From Ciceribacter sp. T2.26MG-112.2 (GTDB taxonomy: Bacteria > Pseudomonadota > Alphaproteobacteria > Rhizobiales > Rhizobiaceae): DNA of 57,291 bases. Shown here in pieces: positions 17,601 to 25,165 of the stretch. The notes below the pieces were generated by a model. It saw only the letters and a program-made list of their open reading frames with translations. It was not told where the DNA came from and did not search any database. A program made the translations under genes and the position numbers. Position 1 is the first letter of the stretch. Each line of letters starts with the position of its first letter. The stretch is from the NCBI RefSeq assembly GCF_900492205.1, contig NZ_UEYQ01000022.1:1-57291 (forward strand). Reading direction: 5' to 3'.

Positions 17601-18844
17601 TCGGCATTCCCGAAGACAAGCGGGCCTCGATCTTCGAAAAGTTCTCGCAGGTCGACACGTCGTCGACGCGGCGTCATGAAGGCACCGGGCTGGGTCTTGC
17701 GATCACCGCCGGCCTGGTCGACCTGTTCGGCGGTTCCATCGACGTTGAGAGCACTGTCGGCGAAGGCTCCGTCTTCACCGTCCGCATACCGTTCACGATG
17801 GCCCACGAACGCCACAAGCTGCAGCCGCTGCCTGTCAATGTCGACGGCGCCCGCGTCCTGGTGATCGACGACAACGACATCAATCGCCGCATCCTCACCG
17901 AGCAGCTGGCGCTCTGGGGTTTCGATGGCGTCGCCGTCGAGAGCGGGTCCGCGGCGATGGCCGTTCTGGAGGAGGCCCATCGCCTCGGCGTGACGATCGA
18001 CGCGCTGGTCATCGACTACCAGATGCCGGTGATGAACGGGATCGACGTGGCCCGGATGATCCGCGCGGACAAGCGCTTCGAAGCGATTGCCATGGTCTTC
18101 CTGACCTCGATGGACATGGTCGGCGACGAGCGGATCTTCCAGCAGCTGAATGTCCAGGCGCACCTGATGAAGCCGGCCCGCGCCAATCTGCTGCGCAATG
18201 CGATCGTCGAGGTGGTGCGCGCCGCAAGGCTCGGAAGCGCGGTCGGCGGGCGTCAGCGCGCGGAGCATGTGGCGCGTCTGGTCGCTCCGCATTCAAACAG
18301 CTGGCGAAGCCCGCCCGCGGCGGATGTCGGTTCCTCAAGGCAGCCTGCACCGCCTGCGCTTCAGACCGATCGGGAGATGTCGGCAGGGGCCGCCGGGCCC
18401 GGCCGCACGGTGAGCACTGCCCGGACGGAATGCGACGTGCTGGTCGCCGAGGACAACGAGGTCAACCAGATCGTCTTTCGCCAGATCCTCCAGGCGGTCG
18501 GCCTTTCCCACAGCGTCGTCACCAACGGGCGCGAGGCCATCGATGCCTGGCGCGCCCTTCATCCGCGGCTGATCATCATGGACGTTTCGATGCCGGTGCT
18601 GAACGGGCACCAGGCGGCGCGCACCATTCGCGAGGCGGAAAAGGCGGAGGGTGAGGGGCGTCATGTGCCGATCATCGGCGTGACCGCCCATGCGCTCGAC
18701 AGCGACCGGGAGGCGTGCCTCGCCGCCGGCATGGACGATTATCTGTCGAAGCCGGTCAGTCCGGAGCAGCTCGAGGCGAAGATCGAGCGCTGGCTCGGCC
18801 ATTCGCTGCGCGACGGCTCAGGCCTCCTCGATCTGGGCAGTTGA
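14693..18844 (+). CDS. Multi-PAS hybrid sensor histidine kinase with two receiver domains
   Basis: A 1383-residue soluble hybrid kinase with no membrane segment. About six PAS/PAC repeats fill residues 1-780; recurring cues are [38 protein letters not shown] and [17 protein letters not shown]. The HisKA box is [20 protein letters not shown] (about 810-829). The HATPase boxes are [17 protein letters not shown] and GTGLGLAI. Receiver 1 (about 1053-1170) has Asp in [11 protein letters not shown]; receiver 2 (about 1247-1370) has Asp in [11 protein letters not shown] and Lys in YLSKP. The TTG at 14693 has GGAG eight bases upstream; the ATG at 14699 is the alternative. The last 27 bases overlap convergent mnmD. 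The signals are unknown. Confidence 0.93.
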   Translation: [1383 protein letters not shown]

Positions 18845-19564
18845 TTGGGGCCTGACGCCGCACAGCATTTCCCGCTTTCCGGCAAATCCCTTGCGACGCT
18901 CCAGGGCATAGCCCGCGGCGATCAGGTTGCGGCGGACGAAACCGGCGGCCGCATAGGTGGCGAAGCTGCCCCCCGGCACCGTGTGGTCGAAGACCGCGCG
19001 CATCAGTTCCGGCGACCACATGGCGGCGTTGCGAGAGGGCGCGAAGCCGTCGAGATACCAGGCGTCGAAGGCGAGCCGGCAGGTGCCGAGGCTTTCCAGC
19101 GCGTCGCCGCACAGCACGGTCAGCCGCGTCCGTTCATCGAGCGCAATATCCACTTCCCCTGCGGGATGCTCCGGCCAGTGCGCCACGAGCGCCTCCCGCT
19201 CGGCATCGATTTCCGGCCAGCGCGTCAGCGCCCGTGACAGTTCCTCAGCGCGCATCGGATAGAGCTCGAACGAGACGAAATGCAGGTGGGCCCCGTCCGG
19301 TCGCGTGGCTTTCCATTGCCGCCAGGTCTCGCAGGCATTGAGGCCGGTGCCGAAACCCAGTTCGCCGATACGGAACGTGCCGGGCCGGACCCAGCGCGCG
19401 GGCAGGCCGTTTCCGGCGAGGAAGACGTGACCGCATTCGAGCCTGCCATCGGTCTGGCAATAAAAATGATCGTCAAAGGCGGTCGAATAGGGCATATCGC
19501 CGTCGCGCCAGGTGAGTTCCTGGCCGGCCGGGGCGGTCGGTGATGTCGAGGTGGAATGGGCCAT
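18818..19564 (-). CDS. mnmD: tRNA (mnm5s2U34) methyltransferase MnmD, stand-alone form of the MnmC N-terminal domain
   Basis: A 248-residue Rossmann methyltransferase. The N-terminus LTWRDGDMPYST...FDDHFY and HVFLAGNGLPARW match the MnmC2/MnmD signature. The SAM motif is GELGFGTGLNA (about 68-78), and the catalytic-region motif DAWYLDGFAPSRNAAMWS (about 167-184) is diagnostic. It methylates the aminomethyl group on wobble 2-thiouridine. In gamma-proteobacteria this domain is fused to an FAD oxidase; here the oxidase-like gene is separate and divergent, and the two ATGs overlap at 19562-19565. The 3' end overlaps the hybrid kinase gene by 27 bases. Confidence 0.9.
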   Translation of the reverse strand: MAHSTSTSPTAPAGQELTWRDGDMPYSTAFDDHFYCQTDGRLECGHVFLAGNGLPARWVRPGTFRIGELGFGTGLNACETWRQWKATRPDGAHLHFVSFELYPMRAEELSRALTRWPEIDAEREALVAHWPEHPAGEVDIALDERTRLTVLCGDALESLGTCRLAFDAWYLDGFAPSRNAAMWSPELMRAVFDHTVPGGSFATYAAAGFVRRNLIAAGYALERRKGFAGKREMLCGVRPQSTAQIEEA

Positions 19565-20741
19565 GAGGATAGCGGATAATGCCAGCGGGCTTGCCGGTCA
19601 ATCGCCTGTCGACCTGCTGATCGTCGGCGGCGGCATCATGGGCCTGTGGGCGGCGCTGAAGGCCGACCGGCTCGGCATCGATACGCTCATCGTCGACGAA
19701 GGGCCGCTGGCGCAGGGCGCGAGCGGCGGCCTGCTGGGCGCGCTGATGCCGCATATGCCGGACAAGTGGAACGACAAGAAGCAGTTCCAGTTCGACGCGC
19801 TGCTGTCGCTGGAAGAGGAGGTGCGGAACCTCGAGGGTGAAACGGGCCTCTTCGCCGGTTATCGCCGTTCCGGCCGGCTGATCCCTCTGCCGAAGCCACA
19901 CTTGAGGACGATCGCCGAGCGCCATGAGGGCCAAGCCAAGGAAAACTGGCGGGCCGGGGAGCGCGCCTTCCACTGGCATGCCGTCGATGCCTCGCCGTTC
20001 GGTCCCGGTTGGCCCACGCCCGATGCCAGCCATGCCGGGTATGTCCACGACACGTTTTCAGCGCGGGTTTCGCCGCGCGGGCTGACCGGCATGCTGGTCG
20101 AGCGACTGCGCGCGTCGCGGCATGTGCGGATCATCGAGGGATGCGGCGTAGCGGCGATCGGCGCCGCGTCGGCACGTCTCACGGACGGCACCACCGTTGC
20201 CTTCGGCCATTGCATCCTCGCGGCGGGATACAAGGCCTTTCCCCTGCTCGAAACGCTCGGCCCGCCTCTGTCCCGTCCGCTTGGTCAGGCGGTCAAGGGA
20301 CAGGCGGCCCTGCTCAAGGGCGACATCGACCCCGATCTGCCCTTGCTCTATCTCGACGGGCTCTACATCGTACCGCACGAGGGCGGCATGGCCGCGATCG
20401 GCAGTACCAGCGAGGACCATTTCGCTTCGCCCTTTACGACGAACGAGCAACTGGAGGCACTCATCGCGCGCGCGCATGACCTGGCGCCGATCCTGCGCGC
20501 CGCCGAGGTGGTCGAGCGCTGGGCGGGCCTGCGGCCAAAGGCGATCGATCGCGATCCGATGGTGGGGCCGCATCCGGACGCGCCGCGTGTGGTGGCCCTG
20601 ACCGGTGGCTTCAAGGTCAGCTTCGGCATGGCCCACCGGCTCGCCGATGCCGCTCTTTCCACCATTGTCGGCCAACCTCCGGTCATGCCCGAGGGTTTCC
20701 ATCTCAGCAACCATATCGCGGTCGCTGCACGCGTCGCGTGA
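19563..20741 (+). CDS. FAD-dependent oxidoreductase of the DAO family, candidate stand-alone MnmC1
   Basis: A 392-residue protein with the dinucleotide fold LLIVGGGIMGLWAALKADRL (about 18-37) and DAO-family layout. Segments parallel the MnmC oxidase half: GASGGLLGALMPH, GQAVKGQAALL, LYLDGLYIVPHEGGMAAIGS and GLRPKAIDRDPMVGPHPD. If so, it would remove the carboxymethyl group of cmnm5s2U34 to give the MnmD substrate. A ThiO-like amino-acid oxidase is the alternative. The ATG at 19563 has GAGGTGG about eight bases upstream; an in-frame GTG at 19512 would run inside mnmD. It overlaps the mnmD start codon on the other strand. Confidence 0.8.
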   Translation: MRIADNASGLAGQSPVDLLIVGGGIMGLWAALKADRLGIDTLIVDEGPLAQGASGGLLGALMPHMPDKWNDKKQFQFDALLSLEEEVRNLEGETGLFAGYRRSGRLIPLPKPHLRTIAERHEGQAKENWRAGERAFHWHAVDASPFGPGWPTPDASHAGYVHDTFSARVSPRGLTGMLVERLRASRHVRIIEGCGVAAIGAASARLTDGTTVAFGHCILAAGYKAFPLLETLGPPLSRPLGQAVKGQAALLKGDIDPDLPLLYLDGLYIVPHEGGMAAIGSTSEDHFASPFTTNEQLEALIARAHDLAPILRAAEVVERWAGLRPKAIDRDPMVGPHPDAPRVVALTGGFKVSFGMAHRLADAALSTIVGQPPVMPEGFHLSNHIAVAARVA

Positions 20742-20845
20742 GGCGCTTGCGCGTTTCCCGTCGTCATACTGTCACGCAAATCACCTAACTCCTCCGTTAT
20801 AACGTCGATTGCTAAAATGGACGTCCCCCGGAAGCGAGGTGTCGC

Positions 20846-21553
20846 ATGAGGTATGCCATTTACTTTACCCCGCCTTCGAGCGACGCGCTGACGCTTGCGG
20901 CGGCAAGCTGGCTCGGGCGCAGCGTCTATTCGGGCGAGGCCGTCGAGCATCCCGCCGTACGCGGGCTCGGCCTGCACGAGATCGCCTTTCACACCGCGCT
21001 GCCGCGCCGCTATGGTTTCCATGCGACGCTCAAGGCGCCGTTCCACCTGCGTGGCGACTGCACGGAGGCCGCCCTGCTGCGCGAGTTGATGCGTTTTGCC
21101 GGGACGCTCGAGCCGTTCGAGATTCCCCGGCTGGTGGTGGGTCGCCTCGGGGACTACTATGGTCTCGTGCCGGAGGCTCCCTGTGCCGCGCTCGACTATC
21201 TGGCCGCTGCCGTGGTGCAGCAGTTCGACGCCTATCGCGCTCCGCTCAGCGAGGCGGAGATCGAGCGGCGCAATCCGGACGGGTTGTCGGCTTCGCAGTT
21301 TTCCAACCTGCATCGCTGGGGCCATCCTTACGTCATGGACGAGTTCCGTTTCCACATGACGCTGACCGGGCCGTTGCTCAACCGCGATTTCGGCCGGATG
21401 GAAAGCGCTCTGGCCGGCTATTTCGAGCCTTTGCTCGGCGATCCGGTGGAGATTTCCAACCTCGCCCTGTTCGTCGAGAAGGAACCGGGCGCGCCCTTCG
21501 TGGTGCATTCCCTGCACCCGATGGGCCGGGTCGCGGCCCGCAAGATCGCCTGA
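20846..21553 (+). CDS. DUF1045 protein, 2H phosphoesterase superfamily
   Basis: A 235-residue protein with the two H-x-T-L motifs of 2H phosphoesterases: GFHATLKAPFHL (about 57-68) and FHMTLTGPLL (about 171-180). DUF1045 members are often annotated as phosphonate-metabolism proteins and can resemble cyclic phosphodiesterases. No phn genes are nearby here. It is followed after 109 bases by puuE on the same strand, so it could be in the purine operon, but a functional tie is not visible. The ATG at 20846 is preceded by GCGAGGTGTCGC. Confidence 0.82.
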   Translation: MRYAIYFTPPSSDALTLAAASWLGRSVYSGEAVEHPAVRGLGLHEIAFHTALPRRYGFHATLKAPFHLRGDCTEAALLRELMRFAGTLEPFEIPRLVVGRLGDYYGLVPEAPCAALDYLAAAVVQQFDAYRAPLSEAEIERRNPDGLSASQFSNLHRWGHPYVMDEFRFHMTLTGPLLNRDFGRMESALAGYFEPLLGDPVEISNLALFVEKEPGAPFVVHSLHPMGRVAARKIA

Positions 21554-21662
21554 GGCGGAGCGGGCGGCCGGGGTCCGGACGCTGGGGTGACGGGCGCCGT
21601 TTCCATCTCGACATCGGACGCCGGCCTGCTTACCGTCTGGCGTCCGATTTCAGGGTGATTTG

Positions 21663-22580
21663 ATGCACGAAGCCAACTATCCCCGCGACCTTGCCGGCTA
21701 TGGTCGCAATCCTCCCGATCCGCGCTGGCCGGGCGATGCTCGAATCGCCGTGCAGTTCGTCGTCAACTATGAAGAGGGCGGCGAAAGCTCGATCCTCGAC
21801 GGCGACCCGGCCTCGGAAAACCTGCTTTCCGAGATCGTCGGCGCGCAACCCTGGCCCGGCCAGCGCAATCTCAACATGGAATCGATCTATGAATACGGTT
21901 CGCGCGCCGGGTTCTGGCGGCTGTGGCGGATGTTCACCGAACGCCGGGTGCCCGTCACCGTCTACGGCGTGACGCTCGCCATGGCGCGCAACAGGGAAGC
22001 GGTCGCGGCGATGAAGGAGGCGGGCTGGGAGATCGCCAGCCACGGCTATCGCTGGCTCGAATACAAGGATTTCCCGGAAGAGCTCGAGCGCCGGCATATC
22101 CACGAGGCGGTGCGCCTGCACAAGGAACTGACCGGTTGCCATCCGCTCGGCATGTACCAGGGCAAGCCGTCGGACAATACGCTTCGGCTGGTGATGGAGG
22201 AGGGCGGTTTCCTCTATTCCTCCGACAGCTATGCCGACGATCTGCCCTATTGGGTGAATGGCCTGGACGGCAAGCCCTTCCTCATCATCCCCTATACGCT
22301 CGAAACCAACGACATGCGTTTCGCCACGCCGCAGGGCTTCAATTCCGGCGACCAGTTCTTCACCTATCTCAAGGACACGTTCGACGTGCTCTACGCGGAA
22401 GGCAAGGCCGGCAGCGCGAAGATGATGTCGGTCGGCCTCCACTGCCGCCTCGCCGGCCGTCCCGGCCGCGCCGCAGCCCTTGCCCGCTTCATCGACTATG
22501 TGACGAGCCACGAAAAGGTGTGGATCCCGAAGCGCATCGAGATCGCCGAGCACTGGCACAAGCACCACAAGCCGGTGTGA
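21663..22580 (+). CDS. puuE: Allantoinase PuuE (polysaccharide-deacetylase type)
   Basis: A 305-residue metal-independent-type allantoinase of the carbohydrate-esterase 4 fold. It opens YPRDLAGYGRNPPDPRWPGD and has ARIAVQFVVNYEEGGE, NMESIYEYGSRAGFWRLWRM, EIASHGYRWLEY and YADDLPYW, all typical of PuuE and distinct from the amidohydrolase AllB. It opens allantoin to allantoate. ATG 21663 is preferred over TTG 21660; AGGGTG lies just upstream. It is followed by a small HTH gene, uraD and alc, forming the ureide half of urate breakdown. Confidence 0.93.
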   Translation: MHEANYPRDLAGYGRNPPDPRWPGDARIAVQFVVNYEEGGESSILDGDPASENLLSEIVGAQPWPGQRNLNMESIYEYGSRAGFWRLWRMFTERRVPVTVYGVTLAMARNREAVAAMKEAGWEIASHGYRWLEYKDFPEELERRHIHEAVRLHKELTGCHPLGMYQGKPSDNTLRLVMEEGGFLYSSDSYADDLPYWVNGLDGKPFLIIPYTLETNDMRFATPQGFNSGDQFFTYLKDTFDVLYAEGKAGSAKMMSVGLHCRLAGRPGRAAALARFIDYVTSHEKVWIPKRIEIAEHWHKHHKPV

Positions 22581-22609
22581 GGCCGCTCGCGCCTGAAAGA
22601 GGTGAAAGC

Positions 22610-22888
22610 ATGACCAGGATCGCCGATCTCAAGAAGAAGCTGATGGAGAACCCGGAGTTCCGGGCCGAATATCAAAAAGCGGACGAGGAGTTCCGGTTGA
22701 TCGAGTCGCTGGTGCTCGCGCGCACCCGGGCCAAGCTGTCGCAGGCGGAACTCGCACGCCGGATCGGGACGACCCAATCGGCGATTGCCCGACTGGAAGG
22801 TGGTGGCGTATCCCCGTCGCTTGCGACGCTGAGGCGCTATGCCGAGGCGACGGGTGCAAGGCTGGAAATCAATCTCGTCGAGACTTGA
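22610..22888 (+). CDS. XRE-family HTH protein, HigA-like orphan antitoxin candidate
   Basis: A 92-residue protein with an N-terminal helix (ADLKKKLMENPEFRAEYQKA) and an XRE helix-turn-helix (KLSQAELARRIGTTQSAIAR, about residues 42-61), ending ATGARLEINLV. This layout is that of HigA-type antitoxins, which normally follow a HigB/RelE toxin. Here the gene upstream is puuE, 29 bases away, with no room for a toxin. AGAGGTG precedes the ATG. It may be a captured antitoxin or a local regulator of the ureide genes; neither is shown. Confidence 0.85.
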   Translation: MTRIADLKKKLMENPEFRAEYQKADEEFRLIESLVLARTRAKLSQAELARRIGTTQSAIARLEGGGVSPSLATLRRYAEATGARLEINLVET

Positions 22889-23026
22889 TGCCTTCCGTGG
22901 CGGAGCGCCGAAGGCCGTTCTTACCTTGAGCCCCATTGGACCGGGGCGGCGCCTCGACAAGCCCTCCGGGCTTCGCTACTCCTTGGCCTCGGTTCCGATC
23001 AACTGCTTCGCGTGCCGGGAGACTTC

Positions 23027-23524
23027 ATGGACAAGGCGGACTTCATTTCCCGCTTCGGCGGCGTGTTCGAGCACTCGCCCTTCATCGCCGAGCGGGCCTT
23101 TGACGCCGGTGCGGTCATCGAACCGCTGACGGCGTCCGGGGTGCATGCGGCGCTCGTCGAAAAATTCCGGGCTGCCTCCCATGACGATCGGCTCGGCGTG
23201 CTGCGCGCCCATCCGGATCTCGCCGGCAAGCTGGCGATTGCCGGCGGGCTGACCGAGGACAGCGCCAAGGAGCAGGCCGGCGCCGGGCTCGACCGGCTTT
23301 CGCCCGAGGAACATGCCCGCTTCACCGCGCTCAACACCGCCTACACGGCCAAATTCGGCTTCCCCTTCATCATCGCGGTGAAAGGGCTGACGAAGGACGA
23401 TATTCTTGCCGCCTTCGAGACGCGGATCGACAACAGCCGCGAGACCGAGTTCGCCACGGCCTGCGCGCAGGTCGAGAAGATTGCCCGGCTTCGCCTCGAA
23501 AGCCTCATTCCGGAGAACAGCTGA
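23027..23524 (+). CDS. uraD: 2-oxo-4-hydroxy-4-carboxy-5-ureidoimidazoline (OHCU) decarboxylase
   Basis: A 165-residue single-domain enzyme converting OHCU to S-allantoin, the third step from urate. The signature RAHPDLAGKLAIAG (about 65-78) contains the catalytic His, and FGFPFIIAVKGLTK (about 112-125) and ETRIDNSRETEF are conserved. ATG 23027 has CGGGAGA four bases upstream; a GTG at 23012 is in frame but less likely. The allantoicase ATG follows its stop by a single base, so the two are coupled. Confidence 0.93.
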   Translation: MDKADFISRFGGVFEHSPFIAERAFDAGAVIEPLTASGVHAALVEKFRAASHDDRLGVLRAHPDLAGKLAIAGGLTEDSAKEQAGAGLDRLSPEEHARFTALNTAYTAKFGFPFIIAVKGLTKDDILAAFETRIDNSRETEFATACAQVEKIARLRLESLIPENS

Positions 23525-23525
23525 C

Positions 23526-24548
23526 ATGCCCGAAATCTCGACCGTGGTCCTGCCCGACTTTGCCGCAGGCGCCGTGAACCTCGCTTCGGCCCGCCTCGGC
23601 GCGAAAGGGATATTCTCGACCGACGAGTTCTTTGCGCCGCTGTCGCGCATGCTGAACGACGCGCCGGCCGAATTCGATCCCGAGCTCTACGACGACAACG
23701 GCAAGTACATGGACGGCTGGGAAAGCCGGCGAAAGCGGGTGCCCGGCCACGACTGGTCGGTGATTCGGCTGGCCATGCCGGGCCGTATCTTCGGCTTCGA
23801 CGTGGATACCCGCTTCTTCACGGGCAACTACCCGCCGCATTGCTCGATCGAGGCGGCCTACGTCGCCGAGGGCGATCCGACCGAGGCGACCGAGTGGAGC
23901 GAACTCCTGCCGAAGTCACCGCTCGGGCCCAGCGCCCAGCACTTCTTCGAGAATGCCGACCGCGACAGGGTTTGGACGCATCTCAGGCTGCACATCTATC
24001 CGGATGGCGGCGTGGCGCGGCTGCGGGTGTATGGGGCGGCGCATTTCGACTGGTCGGCGGTCGGCGAGGAGCAGGAGCTCGACCTGGCTTACGTCTTCCA
24101 CGGCGCCAAGGCGCTCGCCTGGTCGGACGCCCATTATGGTCATCCCGACAAGATGCTCGGCCCCGGCCGAGGCCTCAACATGGGCGACGGATGGGAGACC
24201 AAGCGCCGGCGCGGGCCCGGGCACGACTGGGCGATCATCCGGCTTGGCCATGCCGGCCTGATCCGGCGCGTCATTGTCGACACGCATTTCTTCAAGGGCA
24301 ATTATCCCGACACCTGCGAATTGCTTGGTGCCTATCTGCCGGAAGCCGGCGACAGCTGGAGCGAGGCGGAAATCGCCGCCTCGGAAGGCTGGAAGCCGAT
24401 TCTGGGCAGGCAAAAGCTGGAAATGGACCGCAAGCACGAATTTGCCGGCCCGGCCATCGCCGATATCGGGCCCGTCACCCACGTTCGTTTCGCCATGCAT
24501 CCGGACGGCGGCGTCATGCGCCTGCGTCTCTTCGGCATCAAGGCCTGA
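23526..24548 (+). CDS. alc: Allantoicase
   Basis: A 340-residue enzyme with two homologous jelly-roll repeats. Each carries a DGWESRRKRVPGHDWSVIRL / DGWETKRRRGPGHDWAIIRL block followed by DT(R/H)FF(T/K)GNYP and a DGGV(A/M)RLR block. It hydrolyses allantoate to ureidoglycolate and urea. It is one base behind uraD. Ureidoglycolate is then handled by the lyase at 27006, after an intervening glnII and toxin-antitoxin insertion. Confidence 0.95.
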   Translation: MPEISTVVLPDFAAGAVNLASARLGAKGIFSTDEFFAPLSRMLNDAPAEFDPELYDDNGKYMDGWESRRKRVPGHDWSVIRLAMPGRIFGFDVDTRFFTGNYPPHCSIEAAYVAEGDPTEATEWSELLPKSPLGPSAQHFFENADRDRVWTHLRLHIYPDGGVARLRVYGAAHFDWSAVGEEQELDLAYVFHGAKALAWSDAHYGHPDKMLGPGRGLNMGDGWETKRRRGPGHDWAIIRLGHAGLIRRVIVDTHFFKGNYPDTCELLGAYLPEAGDSWSEAEIAASEGWKPILGRQKLEMDRKHEFAGPAIADIGPVTHVRFAMHPDGGVMRLRLFGIKA

Positions 24549-24584
24549 CGTGGACAGACGCCAGATCTGAAGACTGGGGCGCGC

Positions 24585-24767
24585 CTATTGCTTGCGCGCC
24601 TCTTCGGCTTCGCGGATGGCCTCCTGGTGATACCAGCCGCCGCAGCCGCTTTCCATGATGGGCGGACGCGAGCGGCTCTCGCGCTCCTGCATCTCCCTCA
24701 GCTTCTGAATGTTGCGAACCGGGAACTGCAAGATCATTGCAGAGTCCCGAACCATGTTCGTTGTCAT
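24585..24767 (-). CDS. gstI: Small DUF2735-type protein, GstI-like inhibitor of glnII translation
   Basis: A 60-residue protein beginning MTTNMVRDSAMILQFPVR and ending GCGGWYHQEAIREAEEARKQ. The start, the QFPV segment and the WYHxEAI(R/Q)EAE tail are typical of the small rhizobial proteins encoded upstream of glnII. In Rhizobium leguminosarum the divergent gene at this place, gstI (63 residues), lowers glnII mRNA translation. The position, orientation and length match. AGAGG lies eight bases before the ATG. Identity is from memory of the family, so the symbol is a strong inference rather than a search result. Confidence 0.8.
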   Translation of the reverse strand: MTTNMVRDSAMILQFPVRNIQKLREMQERESRSRPPIMESGCGGWYHQEAIREAEEARKQ

Positions 24768-24834
24768 GCCACTGCCTCTTTACGTTCGTCGCGAACAGTT
24801 CGTTGAAATAAGTCTATCAGAGCTGCTGAGTGAA

Positions 24835-24871
24835 TGCACACGGAAAGTGCAAAATGCCTAATCACTAGGCA
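24835..24871. promoter_or_regulatory. Two tandem NtrC-like boxes
   Basis: Two 17-base dyads sit three bases apart: TGCAC-N7-GTGCA (24835-24851) and TGCCTA-N5-TAGGCA (24855-24871). Both fit the TGC-N11-GCA frame of the NtrC consensus TGCACC-N5-GGTGCA, and their centres are 20 bases apart, about two helical turns. They are about 200 bases upstream of the glnII -24 element and about 70 bases upstream of gstI, placing them to serve as enhancer for glnII and operator or activator site for gstI. Confidence 0.7.
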
Positions 24872-25064
24872 AATTGGCCGCAATTTTATCGGTGGTCGCA
24901 ATTGCATCACTTCGGATTGCGCGACCATGTCGGCGAAAAACACGCCAGGGCCGTGGAGGTTCCCACAAAATAGGCAGAATGCTCACGGTTGCCGGCCGCC
25001 CGGCCGCCCCTGTTCTGGGGTGGGCGTCAAAAAATCGGGCAATTGGCGCAGCTTTCAGCGAAGT

Positions 25065-25080
25065 TGGCACGCTTCATGCT
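25065..25080 (+). promoter_or_regulatory. Sigma-54 (-24/-12) promoter of glnII
   Basis: The sequence TGGCACG-N5-TGCT has GG at 25066-25067 and GC at 25078-25079 with exactly ten bases between, as RpoN-holoenzyme requires. The expected transcript start near 25091 gives a leader of about 75 bases before glnII. It is the only such element found in the gstI-glnII gap. Confidence 0.85.
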
Positions 25081-25165
25081 TTCTTAATCGGGACTCGCCG
25101 GCGTGCCGGAGAATCAGCCCTCTGTTGCGCTCTTGGGCGAGCGCCTGACTGAAGAGAGACGAAGA

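Noticed and set aside
14642..18292. A 1216-codon ORF antisense to the hybrid kinase
   Set aside because: It has the His/Asp/Gly/Arg-rich composition of GC-rich antisense frames, no recognisable domains, and the plus strand encodes a complete kinase with all motifs.
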